DNA of 64,000 bases from Amphirosellinia nigrospora (Eukaryota > Ascomycota > Sordariomycetes > Xylariales > Xylariaceae): contig SCHM01000002.1 in NCBI GenBank assembly GCA_004123355.1, positions 744,001 through 808,000 on the forward strand. The letters run 5' to 3'. The notes under the pieces were generated by a model, which made no database searches, had not been told where the DNA came from, and worked only from the letters and a program-made list of their open reading frames with translations. The translations under genes were made by a program, and so were the position numbers. Every line of letters starts with the position of its first letter. The stretch's first letter is position 1. Positions 23,478 to 34,992 of this stretch are shown here, in pieces.

Positions 23478-24096
23478 TCAATTGGTTGCCTGGTGAGACA
23501 TATCATTGGTGCTTTCCTTTGCCTGGACTTTACCGGCACGGAAACGTCTCCAACCCAAGTGAGTGCCTCCGATGTAACCACAAGGCCGGCCGAGATCAAG
23601 CCTTACCGGAAGTTACCAACCCCTCTCCACCAACCTTCTTATACTCAGAGCTGTAGACGTCGAATACATGATCTTTGGTCTCCAAGCCCTTGCGAACGGG
23701 GAAGAGGATAATTGCCTTTCCATCAGACACCAGTTCGTCCGTAGGCTTCTTGAGAGCAGGAAGACGCTCATCGATTCTGCTCAGTGCATCGTTGCCAATG
23801 TTGTCGGCCTTCTTAACGTAGGGCGACACATATTGGTATGGCTTGTTGAGATACGGTAGAATCGGTTTGGCGAAGGTCTGGTAGGCAGAATCGCTCAATT
23901 CAATGGACCTCTGTCCATATGGATTCTTCTTGAAATAAGCTATGCTATCGTTGACAACCGGGTAGCCAGTGATGTGCTGCGACGAAGTATATGTTAACTC
24001 GATGTCCATTGCTAGGCGCACATTGAAGAAGACTGCTGGACCTACCGACAGAGTCGCCGATGAGGGAGGGACCTCGCCGTTAACCTGGGGGGCCAT
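23478..24096 (-). CDS. CAP20-like perilipin (lipid-droplet coat protein)
   Basis: Fungal perilipin of the CAP20/MPL1 type. It coats lipid droplets and regulates triacylglycerol mobilisation, and is known in Colletotrichum and Metarhizium for a role in appressorium turgor and infection. The start at 24096 gives MAPQVNGEVPPSSATLSVG. A likely 45-nt intron (23977-24021) separates VFFN from HITGYPVVNDSIAYFKKNP. The core carries SIELSDSAYQTFAKPILPYL, YVSPYVKKADNIGNDALSRI, DERLPALKKPTDELVSDGK, LFPVRKGLETKDHVFDVYSS and EYKKVGGEGLVTSGKA. One missing T near 23598 shifts to LISAGLVVTSEALTWV, and one more change gives a tail FRAGKVQAKESTNDMSHQ with a stop at 23478-23480. Length after correction (about 185 residues) fits the family. 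The frame above MAPQ (to 24249) is 5' leader. Confidence 0.85.
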
Positions 24097-24875
24097 GGTG
24101 ACTAAAGGAGCGTACTCGTTGTAGATGATGCTGATCAGAGCGCCTGGCGAGATCGGTGGACGGTTAGTTATGGATGAACGGGAGAGAGCTTGGTAGGCCC
24201 GAAAGTTTAAAATATTAAACTCTGGGGGCACCGAAGCAGGCTTACACACAGTGGATAGCGGCTCAATGTTGGCAGTTGCTGAAACTTAGAATCACGCAGC
24301 AACAAAGGGATTGAGCGGTGCGGGAAATGAAGGTAGATAATGGAATGGATACGATGGGGTAGTTGGGCACAACGAGGGAGGAAAGGGAACACGAAGCGGC
24401 TTCGGACGATGGAATGTAGGTTAGATTGCGAAGTAGAAATTGACCGTGTACTCACTTTGCTATCTTCCCACGTAGGTATGTAAGTCAAGACAAGAGGATA
24501 GAAGAAGAAATGCCAGGAGGTCTTTAGGACGGGAGCGGCACAGTAGGGTGGTAGGAGTGGCTTATAAGAAGAAAACGGTTCTCATTCTTTGATCCTTAGT
24601 GAAGTTGGTTGGGTAGGGCTGGCTGGCTAGAACAGTCGCAATTGTTTCGCATGTGCCTAATTTTTCTCTCCGAGGATCAATGATCGCCAATAGGCGGCAA
24701 GTTCCTGTCTATGCGTACCTCTCTTCAAATACGGCGAACTTGTGATAGTGGGAAGACCACCCCTTGCCATGGGACGGTGGGCATAACTATATGCAATCTG
24801 TACGACCGATGAAGTCATTGATTGGCCGGGGCTTGGCAGCGCTCCTGGGTGATCCCACGGTGCCCCCTGCACAGA

Positions 24876-24908
24876 CCCTGTAGGCTCCCTGTAGGCTCCC
24901 TGTAGGCC
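24876..24908 (+). repeat. 11-bp tandem repeat, three copies
   Basis: CCCTGTAGGCT repeated three times, the last unit ending in C. Confidence 0.9.
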
Positions 24909-24943
24909 ATGCTGAGTGGGGTCTGATAGCAGAGCTTCCATTC

Positions 24944-24964
24944 ATCTCTCATCTCTCATCTCTC
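24944..24964 (+). repeat. 7-bp tandem repeat ATCTCTC, three copies
   Basis: Three exact ATCTCTC units, 35 bp after the 11-bp repeat. Confidence 0.9.
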
Positions 24965-26527
24965 AGGTACGCAAGCTCGGTTACCTGCTCGGTACACCAC
25001 TGGCCACCGGCCTGAACTGCCGGGTGGGTTTATGCCTGGCGTAGGGTCGTGTCCAAGTGCTATCGTATGTTCCTAAGATAAATTCGTGTGTTCTGGTTAG
25101 CTAAGAGGAACGGCCTGCCTGAGATACCCTATGGGCCACGAAACTGATAGGCCCCAGGTTCCTTTTTAGCGTCTCCACACTTGAGCTCTGATATCTGTAC
25201 CCCTGTCTGGCATGTGAAAGTCAAAACCGCACATAATTACATCCATTTTGGGTAATACAGTCGTCGCCAGAATTTTCCCTTCGGACGATGAGGCCGGCTT
25301 TACACGAGCTAGACATTCTTAATATTTCCCAGCCTCGAGATTCTTATTCGCTACATAAAATTCTTCTATAGCAAGTCGGTCCGTTCAAATCAGACTAGAC
25401 CGGTCAAATGCATCAGAGTTGTCTTATGATGGAACTTTTTGATTCGCCGCCGTTGGTGTAAGACAGATTGGTTTGACGATATAACGACCGCGAATTCCCG
25501 ACATATCGTAACATTACATCAAAATCCTATCATGATATGTCCCCTTCACTGGCCATATTGATAAGTGGAATCTTATTGAGACAGGGCATTAGTTGAACTC
25601 TATGGCACATAACTAACGACTCACATAGTGTATACCATCTAGAGACATGCCAAGAGATTCGTGTTGATCAAATACTTACTTTGTACACTTTAAGCAGCCT
25701 TAGGATTATTAGGGGGAAAATCTGTAGCCATTGCGGCTTAAATCGTGTAATAGTCCCAACACCTCGGCTCATTTACCTACCTACATATGTATAATTGATG
25801 AGGCGTGATGAGATGGCCCTTTGCCACCCAATAAATTTTATTCCTACATAATCCAAGCTCTATCTCTCTCAATATGCAGTCCCAATTGGCCTATACTCCA
25901 GCATGATACAGTACTGTAGTAGGTACTTACATTACAGGGGCAGTGGCCGTAACGCGCCAATCTGTGTGCTACGTAAGTTATGACGCATAGTGTTGATACT
26001 TGCACACACTGTCAGATAACAGGATGCGGGAAGCCCCACCATTCCGATGCTAGATCTCCCGAAATGCTACTGTACTAAGACACATTCACATGTTAAACTC
26101 ATTGGGAGGAGAAAAAAGACCTTTTTCAGTGACGAGCTCACCAAGCTAAGACAAGCTGCAAATTGAAGCTACAATAGCCATCCCTTGAGGCTCGCAGACC
26201 CACATGTGCAGCATTGGTGTCATTTTGACAGTTACATAGCATTATACAAATAAGCTACGGACGGAATGACAAAGCAGCTTGGAAGAAAAAACGGTTGCAA
26301 ATTTTTATATCCTCTATCACATGCATCACCAGAAACCACCGCTCTTCTCGTATCTCTCATCTCCAGTAAGTGAGCAGATATAGCATGATGTTTGCGTAAT
26401 CAACCGAGCATCTTTTGATTAAGCCAGGCTCCGATGTCACATAGGCGCAGCAAAGTCGCAATTTGGAGGAACGACGATGCGAACAGGGGGCGACCGGTCA
26501 CAACGAACAACCCTGCCGATTATGTTT

Positions 26528-27465
26528 TCACGCCGTAAAGTCGTACTTTTTCCTAGCCTGCTGTTCGATGAATGAGGGCCATATGTAGTAAAGGTGGTGC
26601 GCAATGGCATAAGGCATCCAAGGTATCACTATGTTGCCTCGTAACCCCTGATCCGCCGCTTCGGTGCATCTGCTAGCAACATACTCTAGCTTGAGACCTT
26701 TCTTGTTTGTCTCATCTATCTCCTGACTCGGGTCGGCGTCAACGGCTGAAGACCGAAAGTTGCCCTCGATCGTAGCAGGGAGTATACACGTAAACGCGAT
26801 CTCGGGGTGTTCAATGGCGAGAGACTGGAATAACCGCAATGAGGCAGCCTTCGTCGCGGCGTAAAGCGCCCGAGTAGGCGCCGGTACGATGGCAGCGACT
26901 GAGGAAACGAGCAAGATGGCCGGTGAGGCCGAAGTGCGTTTCAACGTGGGGATGAATGTTACCGCGGCTATGAGTGGTCCAAAGAAATTGCCCTGCACAG
27001 CACGGCCTGCGGTCTCGGCTGCGAACTGGACTCCGGCTGCATCTGGATCCTCATGGCCGGATTTGGTACCGGTCAACGCCATCACAGGCTGCACGGCAGA
27101 CACGCCAGCGCAAATGTGCATTGTGTCTAGACCACCCATTGTCGCAACAGCAGCTGCCGTAGTTTCTCCATTTCTGCTGCTACAGTGAGGTCGGCGACGA
27201 ACGGAAGACACGCATCGCCGCATTCTTGTGCTAACTTAGCAAGGGGTTCGCTCCGCCTGGCAACGGCGCAGACCTGGGCGCCGCGCGCCGCGTACTGTTT
27301 TGTTAGGGTGCGACCGAGGCCACTAGACGCACCCAAGATGAGGACACGCTCCTTGGTCGGTTGAACGCGTCTAGATCTATGGTTTTTCTTCTTGGTAATA
27401 CGATGTAGAACGAAAACAGCCCCGAGTGCAGTAGCCGCACCTGCCAGATACACAGAAGCGGGCAT
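26528..27465 (-). CDS. Short-chain dehydrogenase/reductase, membrane-anchored, frame-broken
   Basis: NAD(P)-dependent oxidoreductase of the classical SDR family; substrate unknown. The start at 27465 gives MPASVYLAGAATALGAVFVL, an N-terminal membrane anchor, then basic residues. The Rossmann cofactor motif is LILGASSGLGRTLTKQYAA (TGxxxGxG type), followed by GAQVCAVARRSEPLAKLA. After a one-base break near 27160 come MGGLDTMHICAGVS (the NNAG-equivalent) and GNFFGPLIAAVTFIPTLKR. The active site is SPAILLVSSVAAIVPAP with the YxxxK motif in ALYAATKAASLRLFQSLAIE (Ser-Tyr-Lys triad visible). The C-terminus ends EQQARKKYDFTA. An upstream in-frame ATG at 27525 would add 20 residues; the later start is preferred because it places the hydrophobic anchor first. 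It lies upstream of the AAA+ ATPase on the same strand but about 0.9 kb away, so not an operon-like pair. Confidence 0.82.
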
Positions 27466-28368
27466 TGGAGTCGAAAATGAGGTCAGGAGGGGTGCAACTT
27501 GAATTAGACAACAGATACTAATCACAGTCTTATAGTATATATCAATGTTATTGAATTCTTTTTTATTATAGGCAGGAGAGCAATGTGTAGTTGTGATATA
27601 CTACACATTAGGTACCTATCGGCAGGCTGGCAGGTGAAGGCAATTGTTCTTGTTCATGCCTAAACGCATAACCCCTATTATTACATCACGGGACGTTTAG
27701 CTTCGCTCTATTCAGGAGGCAAGAGCTCAATTGACGTATCCGCTCTCGAATATTCATTCTTGTTTTTTATCAGGGACAGCAATTAATTATTTTAGGAAAA
27801 GCCTTACAGGGGTGAGTCTGTTTGTAACAAGGGCTTCTGTTGAACGACTCGTAAAGATATATCGAATCACATTATCTTATACGGAGCAAAAGGTCCAGTC
27901 CTTCAGATCCTTTGACGTAGGAGATGTCTAGTCGATATAACCTGATAACCTTACATCTGGTTGCCTTGCTTCGCAATCTCTTGCCTCCTTATTCTCACTG
28001 TCTCACAGGTCGGAGAAAGACGGGTAACTGAATAGCTAAAACCTCGCTCAAAGGGTCACGCTCAGATAATATTTGATAAGGAGAGCCCCGCGACCCAGTC
28101 TACCGGTACGTGTGACACTAATCCACTGGGAGCGCGTTATACGTCAGAGATGGCTCCCCAAAATTAGTTCTTCAAAGAGGTCCTAGTAATTGATATTACA
28201 AGAAGCGAGCAGTTTCCGTACCTTGTGAAGGAGCTACTCATAGCGAATCATAGGTAGTGGTAGTTAGTTCCGAACGAAATATATTGATAGCAAATATTTG
28301 AACAAGCGGCTATAGAGGGGAATTGCAAGGTTGTATACATGGATCTAGGTCGAATCATCTCTGAATCA
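27466..28368. other. Spacer between SDR and AAA+ ATPase genes
   Basis: This is the promoter side of the SDR gene and the 3' flank of the AAA gene. No gene seen. Confidence 0.5.
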
Positions 28369-30620
28369 TCAGTGTCTTCCTGGTCTTTCTTCTCCTTCTT
28401 TCTTCTTGTCTTTCGGCTTCTTCTCGGATTTCACTTTCTCATCTTTCCCCTTTTTACTCTTCTTCTTCGCGCTCTTTGAGCTGGACTCTTTCTTGGACTT
28501 AGACTTGGACTTTTTCTTCCTGTCTTTCTCATGGTCAGAGTCAGAGTCGCCGGAATCATCTTGATCCTCTTTATTCTTCAATCGGTCCGAGTCTGACTCG
28601 CTGCTATCAACTTCGTCCGAGCTCTGGTCCGAGGAATCCTCAGATTCGGTGAATAGCATATCAGCCTTAGGCGAAAACTCTACGGCTCTGATGTAATCCC
28701 GTTTAGCTACCCTTTCTTCATCATAGCCGTGAGTTGCCTTAAGGTACTCGTTGAACTGAATCGCGGTATTGGCGACGGTCTTGAAGTGCTTTAGCTTCAC
28801 CACTGGGTTTTTTTCCTTGGGTTTATCCCTTTTCCCTCTGGCATGGAACTCAGAGAGCGCCAACACCGTTTGGAACGCGTTACGAATCTGGCGACCATTC
28901 CATCCAAGAGCCTTATGATTTTTCTTGCCCATTTCAATATCTCCTCTTCTGTGTCTGTGTACTCAAATGGAGCAACTTCTTTGCCTTACGTTCATCATTT
29001 ATGTCGTTGATCCGGGCGAAGTTATGAACAAAGATGTCGTTTGTCTGGCTTTTAGTCAACTTCGGGTAATACAAGGTGAGATGGATACGGGATCGGAACG
29101 CGTCGTCAATGGATCCTACTCGATTCGTCGTCAGGAACAATATTCTGAGTAATACTCCAGAATGCGTAGGAACACTAGGCATAGATGTTAGGGCGTGATT
29201 AGTCTTTAAAATATCTTTGTCTAACTTACCTGATACGAGGCCATTCTCTGCATATCTTTCTGCTACTCCGCGTGAGCATGAAAGTTCTACGGTAACATGG
29301 GGAACGACTTACATCTCTTTTAGCAAGGAATACGTCAGCTCGTCAAGCAGGAGGACGCAACCCATCTATGTGCCAGTTTGAAGTGAGTCTCCATGTTCAT
29401 CTCCACATCTTCAGCATTATATCCAATGTCACCTATTTTCAAACAAGTTAGTCATGTCATTCAAGTTTGTATGAAATTAGGGGGTGTAGTAATTGCGTGC
29501 TAAACTCACCGCAAGTGATTGGGTAAAGCGGCCGCTTCGTATGTGCAGCAACACATTCTAAATACAAATTACTATAGTTCAGGTCGGGAATATTAAATCG
29601 CACATACCTGCAGTAGATGTTTTGCCTACGCCAGGAACACCATGCAAGAGGATAATGCATCCCTTACCTACACCGAGACTTAGCAATCGGGCATATAATA
29701 ACTCTGCCTATGGTTACTACTTACCTTTACCCCTTACCAAATCCATCCCTTTGGTCCCCTTTATGTCGCTCGTGTGGGTTTCAACCATTGCCTGAACCAT
29801 CGCTTGATGGCCGGGGGGAGGAAAAGATTCTTCCATTCGCTATCCTGCTCGACGTCTTTAACCAAATTGATATCGAGCAGCACTATTCACAATACCATTA
29901 GCAATTGATACTTATATTCCGAGAAATCCGGATAGCTCACGATAATAAAGCATAGGTACTTACCCCATCTACGATTTCGCAGTGCGAAGCCGGGCACTGC
30001 GCCGGGTAGAAGCCTCACCAAATCCTTGCTCTCCATGAGGTGTCGAAATCGTTTTCTCTCCTTACTTCCGCGTTGTTTCAATGTCTCATACTCTTCTAGG
30101 ATGAGTCTCGTCTCGGATTCGATTGTATCTCGCATTGCTTTCGGCAAATCCAAATAGATACTCTTAACGCAGTTCCAACTACGGCACCAAGGGCTAGAGC
30201 GTGAAGACTTGGTTAAAACATCGCGAGCATCGTCAAATAGGCGTCTGCTGGAAAACTAAAAAGCATGTGAGGCCAAAGTGAATTTCGGCACCGTGATGGC
30301 CTGTTTTTCAAGGTCCTGGTCGCTTTCAGATGCTAGTTTGACATCCACGGTGACTGATCTCTTGCCTATTTGGACCAGTGGTCAATCCTTCATACTGCTT
30401 ATGAGAAACCCTCGTTAATTGAAGGAAAGTTTCCCCCTGATTTAACAAAGTATGGTTCGTCGAGTATCCAAAGAGGTAAGCTTAGAGACTTCGTATATCC
30501 ACCTCGCCTTCGTAAGGCTTGAATATAAAAATCTCTAAGACATTCCCGTATGCAAGACCGTTGAAGTAGATACAGAAACAGTAAACTTGAAATTCATTAT
30601 AATTGTCTCTGATTCTTCAA
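28369..30620 (-). CDS. AAA+ ATPase with highly charged Lys/Ser-rich tail, frame-broken
   Basis: Fungal AAA ATPase of the group with an N-terminal DUF7025-like region; role unknown. The recognisable N-terminal part begins near 30600 (VYFNGLAYGNVLE, KPYEGEVDIRSL), with the true start uncertain. Then come SVTVDVKLASESDQDLEKQ, FDDARDVLTKSSRSSPWC, LLPGAVPGFALRNRRW, an intron, VLLDINLVKDVEQDSEWKN and GHQAMVQAMVETHTSDIKGT. Walker A is IILLHGVPGVGKTSTA at about 29605-29655. After an intron come ECVAAHTKRPLYPITCG and GYNAEDVEMNMETHFKLAHR. Walker B (LLLDEADVFLAKRD, split by a frame break) is near 29340. The sensor ILFLTTNR and arginine finger DDAFRSRIH are at 29090-29140. The lid ends KNHKALGWNGRQIRNAFQTV. 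An acidic then Lys/Ser repeat tail (SESDSD, KKKSKSKSKKESSS) closes the protein at 28369. At least four frame breaks occur. Confidence 0.8.
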
Positions 30621-31059
30621 ACAATTGGAAGCATTTCAGGGATTGCCCGTCTACAAGAAATTAGCAACAACCAGTCCTTATATAAGACTCTATTTATCTA
30701 GGGACATTCCTCTGGAACACTGCTGTATGTAATTGCCTGACAGAATACCTCCGACTCCCGAAATACTTCTCTCATCTTTCAGTATTTACCTCACACGGTA
30801 ATTATTCAGGCTTCCAGCTGAGCGATGTCAGATTTTAGAAGATACTTTGCGTCACCTTGTTAATCGTTCAATTGTTCACATTGACCGCTTGACCTTCAAT
30901 TAACCCTTCCTCTAACCCGACTTTTGATATGACAATAGACCGAGTCTCGATCGACTCCCGCTTCGAACACCCCGCGGGTGCTATGGGATTCTGAACAGAA
31001 ATATGTGGGCAAACTGTGATGGGTGAGCTGTGATGTAAGTGTCAGGTAGGTAAGACGTA
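30621..31059. other. Gap between AAA+ ATPase and CmcJ-like locus
   Basis: It may contain the missing start of the AAA+ gene (minus strand, a possible fragment IPEMLPIV near 30650). Otherwise nothing is recognised. Confidence 0.35.
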
Positions 31060-32201
31060 TCACTTACAGCGTGCTTGGCTCCCGGCGTGGGTATCGTACA
31101 TGAGCATAAGGAGAACCTCGTCGGGCGCTTGTCTTGCGGCCCAGTACCACTGTTGGCTGGTGTTGTGCCGTAGCAGATAAACCTCGCCTACGAACACGGG
31201 GTAGACTCTATCACATGGCACGAGATCGGATGCGGCGACAGTTCTATAGTCACAAACAGCTAGTGGATTGTCCTCCAACACGGGTGTGTTAAGAGATCTC
31301 CAGGTGCTTGGGGTCGTTTGTCAGGGTGCTTGTCTCAAGATACCTTTAAATCTTTTCTGGTAACTTACTTAACAATTCGAAACCTGAAGCCTCTTTTAAG
31401 ATACTTTTGCCTTAATTCTGGGGTTAAGTGTCGCTGAATTATTACTGGGCCGCTGTCTAATGTCACATCTGCTCACTCAGGGAGCCCGTCAGTGATTATA
31501 GCTATAGTAACTGCCAAAGCAGGCGGGACAGTCAATCACGGACCGACTAAGAAAGATTAGCTACGATGCTGTTAGATGAGATGTTCAAGGGGCACTTGCT
31601 GTGTGCTCCTCTTGCTGGCCCTTCAACTTGAAGATCGTTTTCTAAGTCGTATGACGAGTACGGGTTGTCTGTCATGTAGTCATTCTTGCGACGCTATGCA
31701 TGGCTTAGCACTACCTCAGACTTTTAAGAAGCGCCTCGGCAAACATACACGGAACTCCCAGGTGATCACTTCTACAGCGTCGGGAAACGACTGCTTCAGA
31801 AATTCCTCTGTCTCTCTTTTGTACAACTGAGTTGACTCCTCATCGTGGCGATGTATCGCCTTGCTTGTATGGCTCGAAAGGGCGAATCCGTTCTTTTCCA
31901 ACGTTGGTTGAGTTTGGACCTCTTTCATGTCCCGCACAACCATCGTACGTGGTTCATAGGAAATATTCGTAACATTGTCGCTTGCGGGGTCAAAGGATCC
32001 TCCCTCTAGGGGAATGATGTAGTAGGGCTTCTCCGTTTTGAACTTCGGATCGTTGGTGAGGAAATCAATCTGGGTTGTAATGTCCGGCATGCTGTTGTAA
32101 AACCCCAGGGGCGAATCCAAATGTGTAGTGGAGAGCTCCATCAGAAAGTCCCACAATACACCAGGGGGATGGCCGAGATGATATAAGGTAGCTATAGCCA
32201 A
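31060..32201 (-). pseudogene. CmcJ-like enzyme (GA4-desaturase/CmcJ family), core missing or decayed
   Basis: Family of small fungal and bacterial enzymes related to cephamycin CmcJ and gibberellin GA4 desaturase, common in secondary metabolism. The N-terminal part (32140-31716) is intact: FYNSMPDITTQIDF, then EKPYYIIPLEGGSFDPASD, NVTNISYEPRTMVVRDMKEV, TLEKNGFALSSHTSKAI and a helix to VEVITWEFRV. The C-terminal part (31330-31060) is also recognisable: TWRSLNTPVLEDNPLAVCDY, then TVAASDLVPCDRVYPVFVGE, VYLLRHNTSQQWYWAARQAP, DEVLLMLMYDTHAG and SQARCK. Between them (about 31340-31715) no frame restores the expected histidine-containing central segment, and stops are frequent on all frames. Simple one-base errors elsewhere in the window do not remove whole domains, so I call this a decayed gene. 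An unrecognised long intron is the alternative. Confidence 0.65.
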
Positions 32202-33123
32202 ACTGATGCCTCACGTTTGGCGCAGTTTGGCGGACGGCCAATGCTTCGCCAGGAAGCTGTCGATGTTGCTATCCACGTAGGTAGTATCTTCTACCTTCAG
32301 GTGACCTAAGCTTTTAAAATAGGTACAAGAGAGTCCAATACGCCGAATGTCACCGCATTTGGTAACTTGAGAGGAATTAAACAGCATTGCATGTGTTTTA
32401 GTTATCCGTAGCCTCGGTGAGCGAAATCTTGCCTCATCCTGGCAAATATTGGTTGCATGATTAGGAGGTCATCACTGACAAAGTTGACGGTTAATGAGTG
32501 AGAGAAAGCTAGGCATATCATGTCATTCAGACCAGATACCAACAAGACCTCAAACCGACCCAATTAAAATTCGCTCACTTTTGCACTTTTGATACCCGAT
32601 TTGCATGAAAAAGCCACGCGTGTCAGACCCAATCAGAACTTGCTTATTGTCGCACTGACGACGCCCGATTATAGTATAGTGAAAAGCCAGGTGCATCGTT
32701 CAGACCAACAAAACTCCAAATCCAATCTATGGATGCCAAGGGTGTGTAAGAAGGTTGTATCGCGGCTAAGCGGGGGTTACAAAAAGGTACTTCAAGAAAC
32801 CTCGGGGACGTCGCACTTACTTTATCAACTACGCCAAGACGCTGTCGAGATTCCCTCTCTGCGGCTCGCGGTCGTTTTGCCTAACTCCAACCTTTGCCTA
32901 CCTTAATCAAAGCTTGCTTGTTTTTTACTCTCGACGTTCGGTTTTTGCTGTGATCATCCACCCTGATATGCTTCGGACCTGTTGCTGTATCCTGGCAGGT
33001 GGTGCTGCCGTCTATCTAGCTTTCTCCCGTTCATCACTGATATCAAGCCTCTCTCACCAACCCCACACTACCCGAAGGCCGTCGCCATTCAGGAATCATC
33101 TATCTCACACGCGTCCGAGTATC
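32202..33123. other. Divergent promoter region between CmcJ-like locus and amidase
   Basis: Contains an imperfect tandem array of roughly 65-70-bp units at 32530-32715 (recurring TCAGACC and ACGCCCGAT or ATACCCGAT). The frame above the amidase start (32914-33123) is open and has a hydrophobic stretch (CCCILAGGAAVYLAFS), so an earlier start with a signal anchor is possible. Confidence 0.5.
32530..32715 (+). repeat. Imperfect ~68-bp tandem repeat upstream of the amidase
   Basis: TTCAGACCAGATACCAACA, TGTCAGACCCAATCAGAAC and GTTCAGACCAACAAAAC recur at about 67-90-bp spacing, each pair separated by a CACT...ACGCCCGAT-type segment. Copies have diverged strongly. Confidence 0.5.
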
Positions 33124-34992
33124 ATGGCACTCGATCTTAGCCTTCTAGACGCCGATGTGGCAGCCATCCAGACGAAACTCGCCGCCAACGAGATACACAG
33201 TGTTGACCTTGTTGCAGCCTACTTCGAACAAATTCACAAACACAACCTGAAAGGGGCAGAGCTGAGGGCCTTGATCTCCCTCGCTCCTGTCAAATCGGTC
33301 CTGGCCCAAGCTCAGGCACTAGACGATGAGCGGAAGACCTCCGGTCCAAGGGGGCCGTTTCATGGCATCCCCATCGTGATTAAGGACAACATCCTGACTG
33401 ACTCATCCCTTGGGATGGCCACGACTTGTGGCACTGCTGCACTAATTGACGCTTATGGCGGACAAAATGCTGATGTTGTGGACTTGGTCCTCAAAGCCGG
33501 CATGGTGATCCTCGGCAAAGCCAATCTTTCGGTATGATCAACCTTGAGAAATTGGGAGCGTTTTGACTTCTAACTCGGTGCACTACAGGAACTCGGCCTC
33601 TTCAAAGCGGACCCCCGAACACGGGGGTTGGTCGTCTGCTGGAGGGCAAGGCCTTTCCCCGTATGTGATCGGTGGGGTGCTACCAAATGCAACCTTCCTC
33701 GGCCATAGTGTAGGTGTTGGTCCTAAGATGGAATGACCTCCCATTCGGCGCATGTTAATGACACGAGACACCAGACTCCGGCCGGGTCATCTTCCGGGAG
33801 CGCAGTCGCCGTAGCAGCTGGGTTCGCCCCGATCGCTCTCGGCGCCGAAACTGACGGTTCTCTTGTGCAACCCGCCTCTCGGGCTGGGCTTTATGCTATC
33901 AAGCCAGCGCCAGGCAGAGTCTCGGCAAAAGGCAGCTTAGGTGGTTTTCTCTATGCCTCTATTGGCCCAATCGCAAAGTCGAGTAAAGACGTTGCCGATA
34001 TGCTGTCGCTTCTAATGGGGACAGACTTGTCCCACGCACTCAAAGGGTCTTGGGATGGCTTACGAGTGGGCATCGTATCGTACGGCCCGTGGGAAGCTGC
34101 ATCTTTTGTTGTTGAACCCGTAGAATCTTTCACATCTCAGGTGGTATGGCTCCTGTCCCAATATTTCCGAACAATGTCGCTCGACTGACAATTGAAACGA
34201 AATAGCAAAAGAAGATTGACGAAGCAGCCTCGGCCATATCCGCTGCGGGCGCAACAGTCATACGAGATGTACCGCTTCAGCCGTTTTGGAAGCTGTCCGA
34301 CGATATGCAGGCAGAGCACGAAGTCGATATCGAGGAACTATGGGGTTCGCAGTTGTTTCTTTGTCAGCCGCCTGCTGCATGACTGTATGCTGATTGAATG
34401 TGTAGATGCCGATTTCAGGAATGAATTCGAAAATTTCATGACCCTTTACGAGACATCGTCCATTCGGTCGTTAGCAGACCTTGTTCAATACCATAAGGAT
34501 CATGCAGATGTCTGCCTCCCTCCAGGTAAGAGCTCTTGCCCCCATCCCTCGCTTACCTTGACTACGATTGCTGGCTCTATGGCTTGACATTGTCTTTCCT
34601 AAGAGCACCCTTCCCAGAGCCTCCTGGAGGAGGCAGTCACAGGATCTGCCGATCCAGATGCTGCTGCTAAAGTAAAACTAGTACAAGAGAAGGCCCGAGA
34701 AAGAATAAATGCTGTATTTGCAGATTTTGATCTGGATATAATTCTCTCGCACTGTGATGGACGCATGGCTAGCCTCGCCGCCGCCGCCGGGTACGCGGTT
34801 GCTTCCTTTCCACTTGGCTTTGCCGACTTTAATGGGCGTGCCTGGGGTATGAACGCCATATCTGGCCCTGGCGGCGAGGAGAAATTGCTTAAGGTCATGA
34901 GTGCTTGGGAAATTACGTTCCCAGAAGCGAGAAAAGCACCACGACTTATAAGCTCGACGACGGGGTCGGTTGACACCTTAGCTCACATGTAA
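33124..34992 (+). CDS. Amidase-signature family hydrolase, frame-broken
   Basis: Ser-cisSer-Lys amidase family; substrate not deducible. Exon 1 (33124-33532) starts MALDLSLLDADVAAIQTKLA and carries GPFHGIPIVIKDNILTDS, which contains the catalytic lysine. After an intron comes EHGGWSSAGGQGLSPYV, the usual segment before the signature. Another intron leads to TPAGSSSGSAVAVAAGFAPI and ALGAETDGSLVQPASRAG, holding the cis-Ser and nucleophile Ser regions, then LYAIKPAPGRVSAKG. Downstream blocks are SIGPIAKSSKDVADMLSLLM, KIDEAASAISAAGATVI, SIRSLADLVQYHKDH, LLEEAVTGSADPDAAAKVK and FADFDLDIILSHCDGRMA, then AAAGYAVASFPLGFADFN. The stop is at 34990-34992. Frame changes near 34180 and 34400 and short introns explain why no single frame covers it. 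The start at 33124 is chosen as the first Met of the conserved helix. Confidence 0.83.

Larger units (their letters stand above)
24097..26527. other. Spacer upstream of the CAP20-like gene
   Basis: This holds the CAP20 5' leader and promoter (to about 24620). Two short tandem repeats lie at 24876-24908 and 24944-24964. From 25000 on it is AT-rich with no gene recognised. A 94-codon minus-strand frame at 24657-24941 overlaps the repeats and looks random. Confidence 0.5.

Noticed and set aside
24657-24941. 94-codon minus-strand frame
   Set aside because: Much of it is coded by the 11-bp tandem repeat; no family resemblance.
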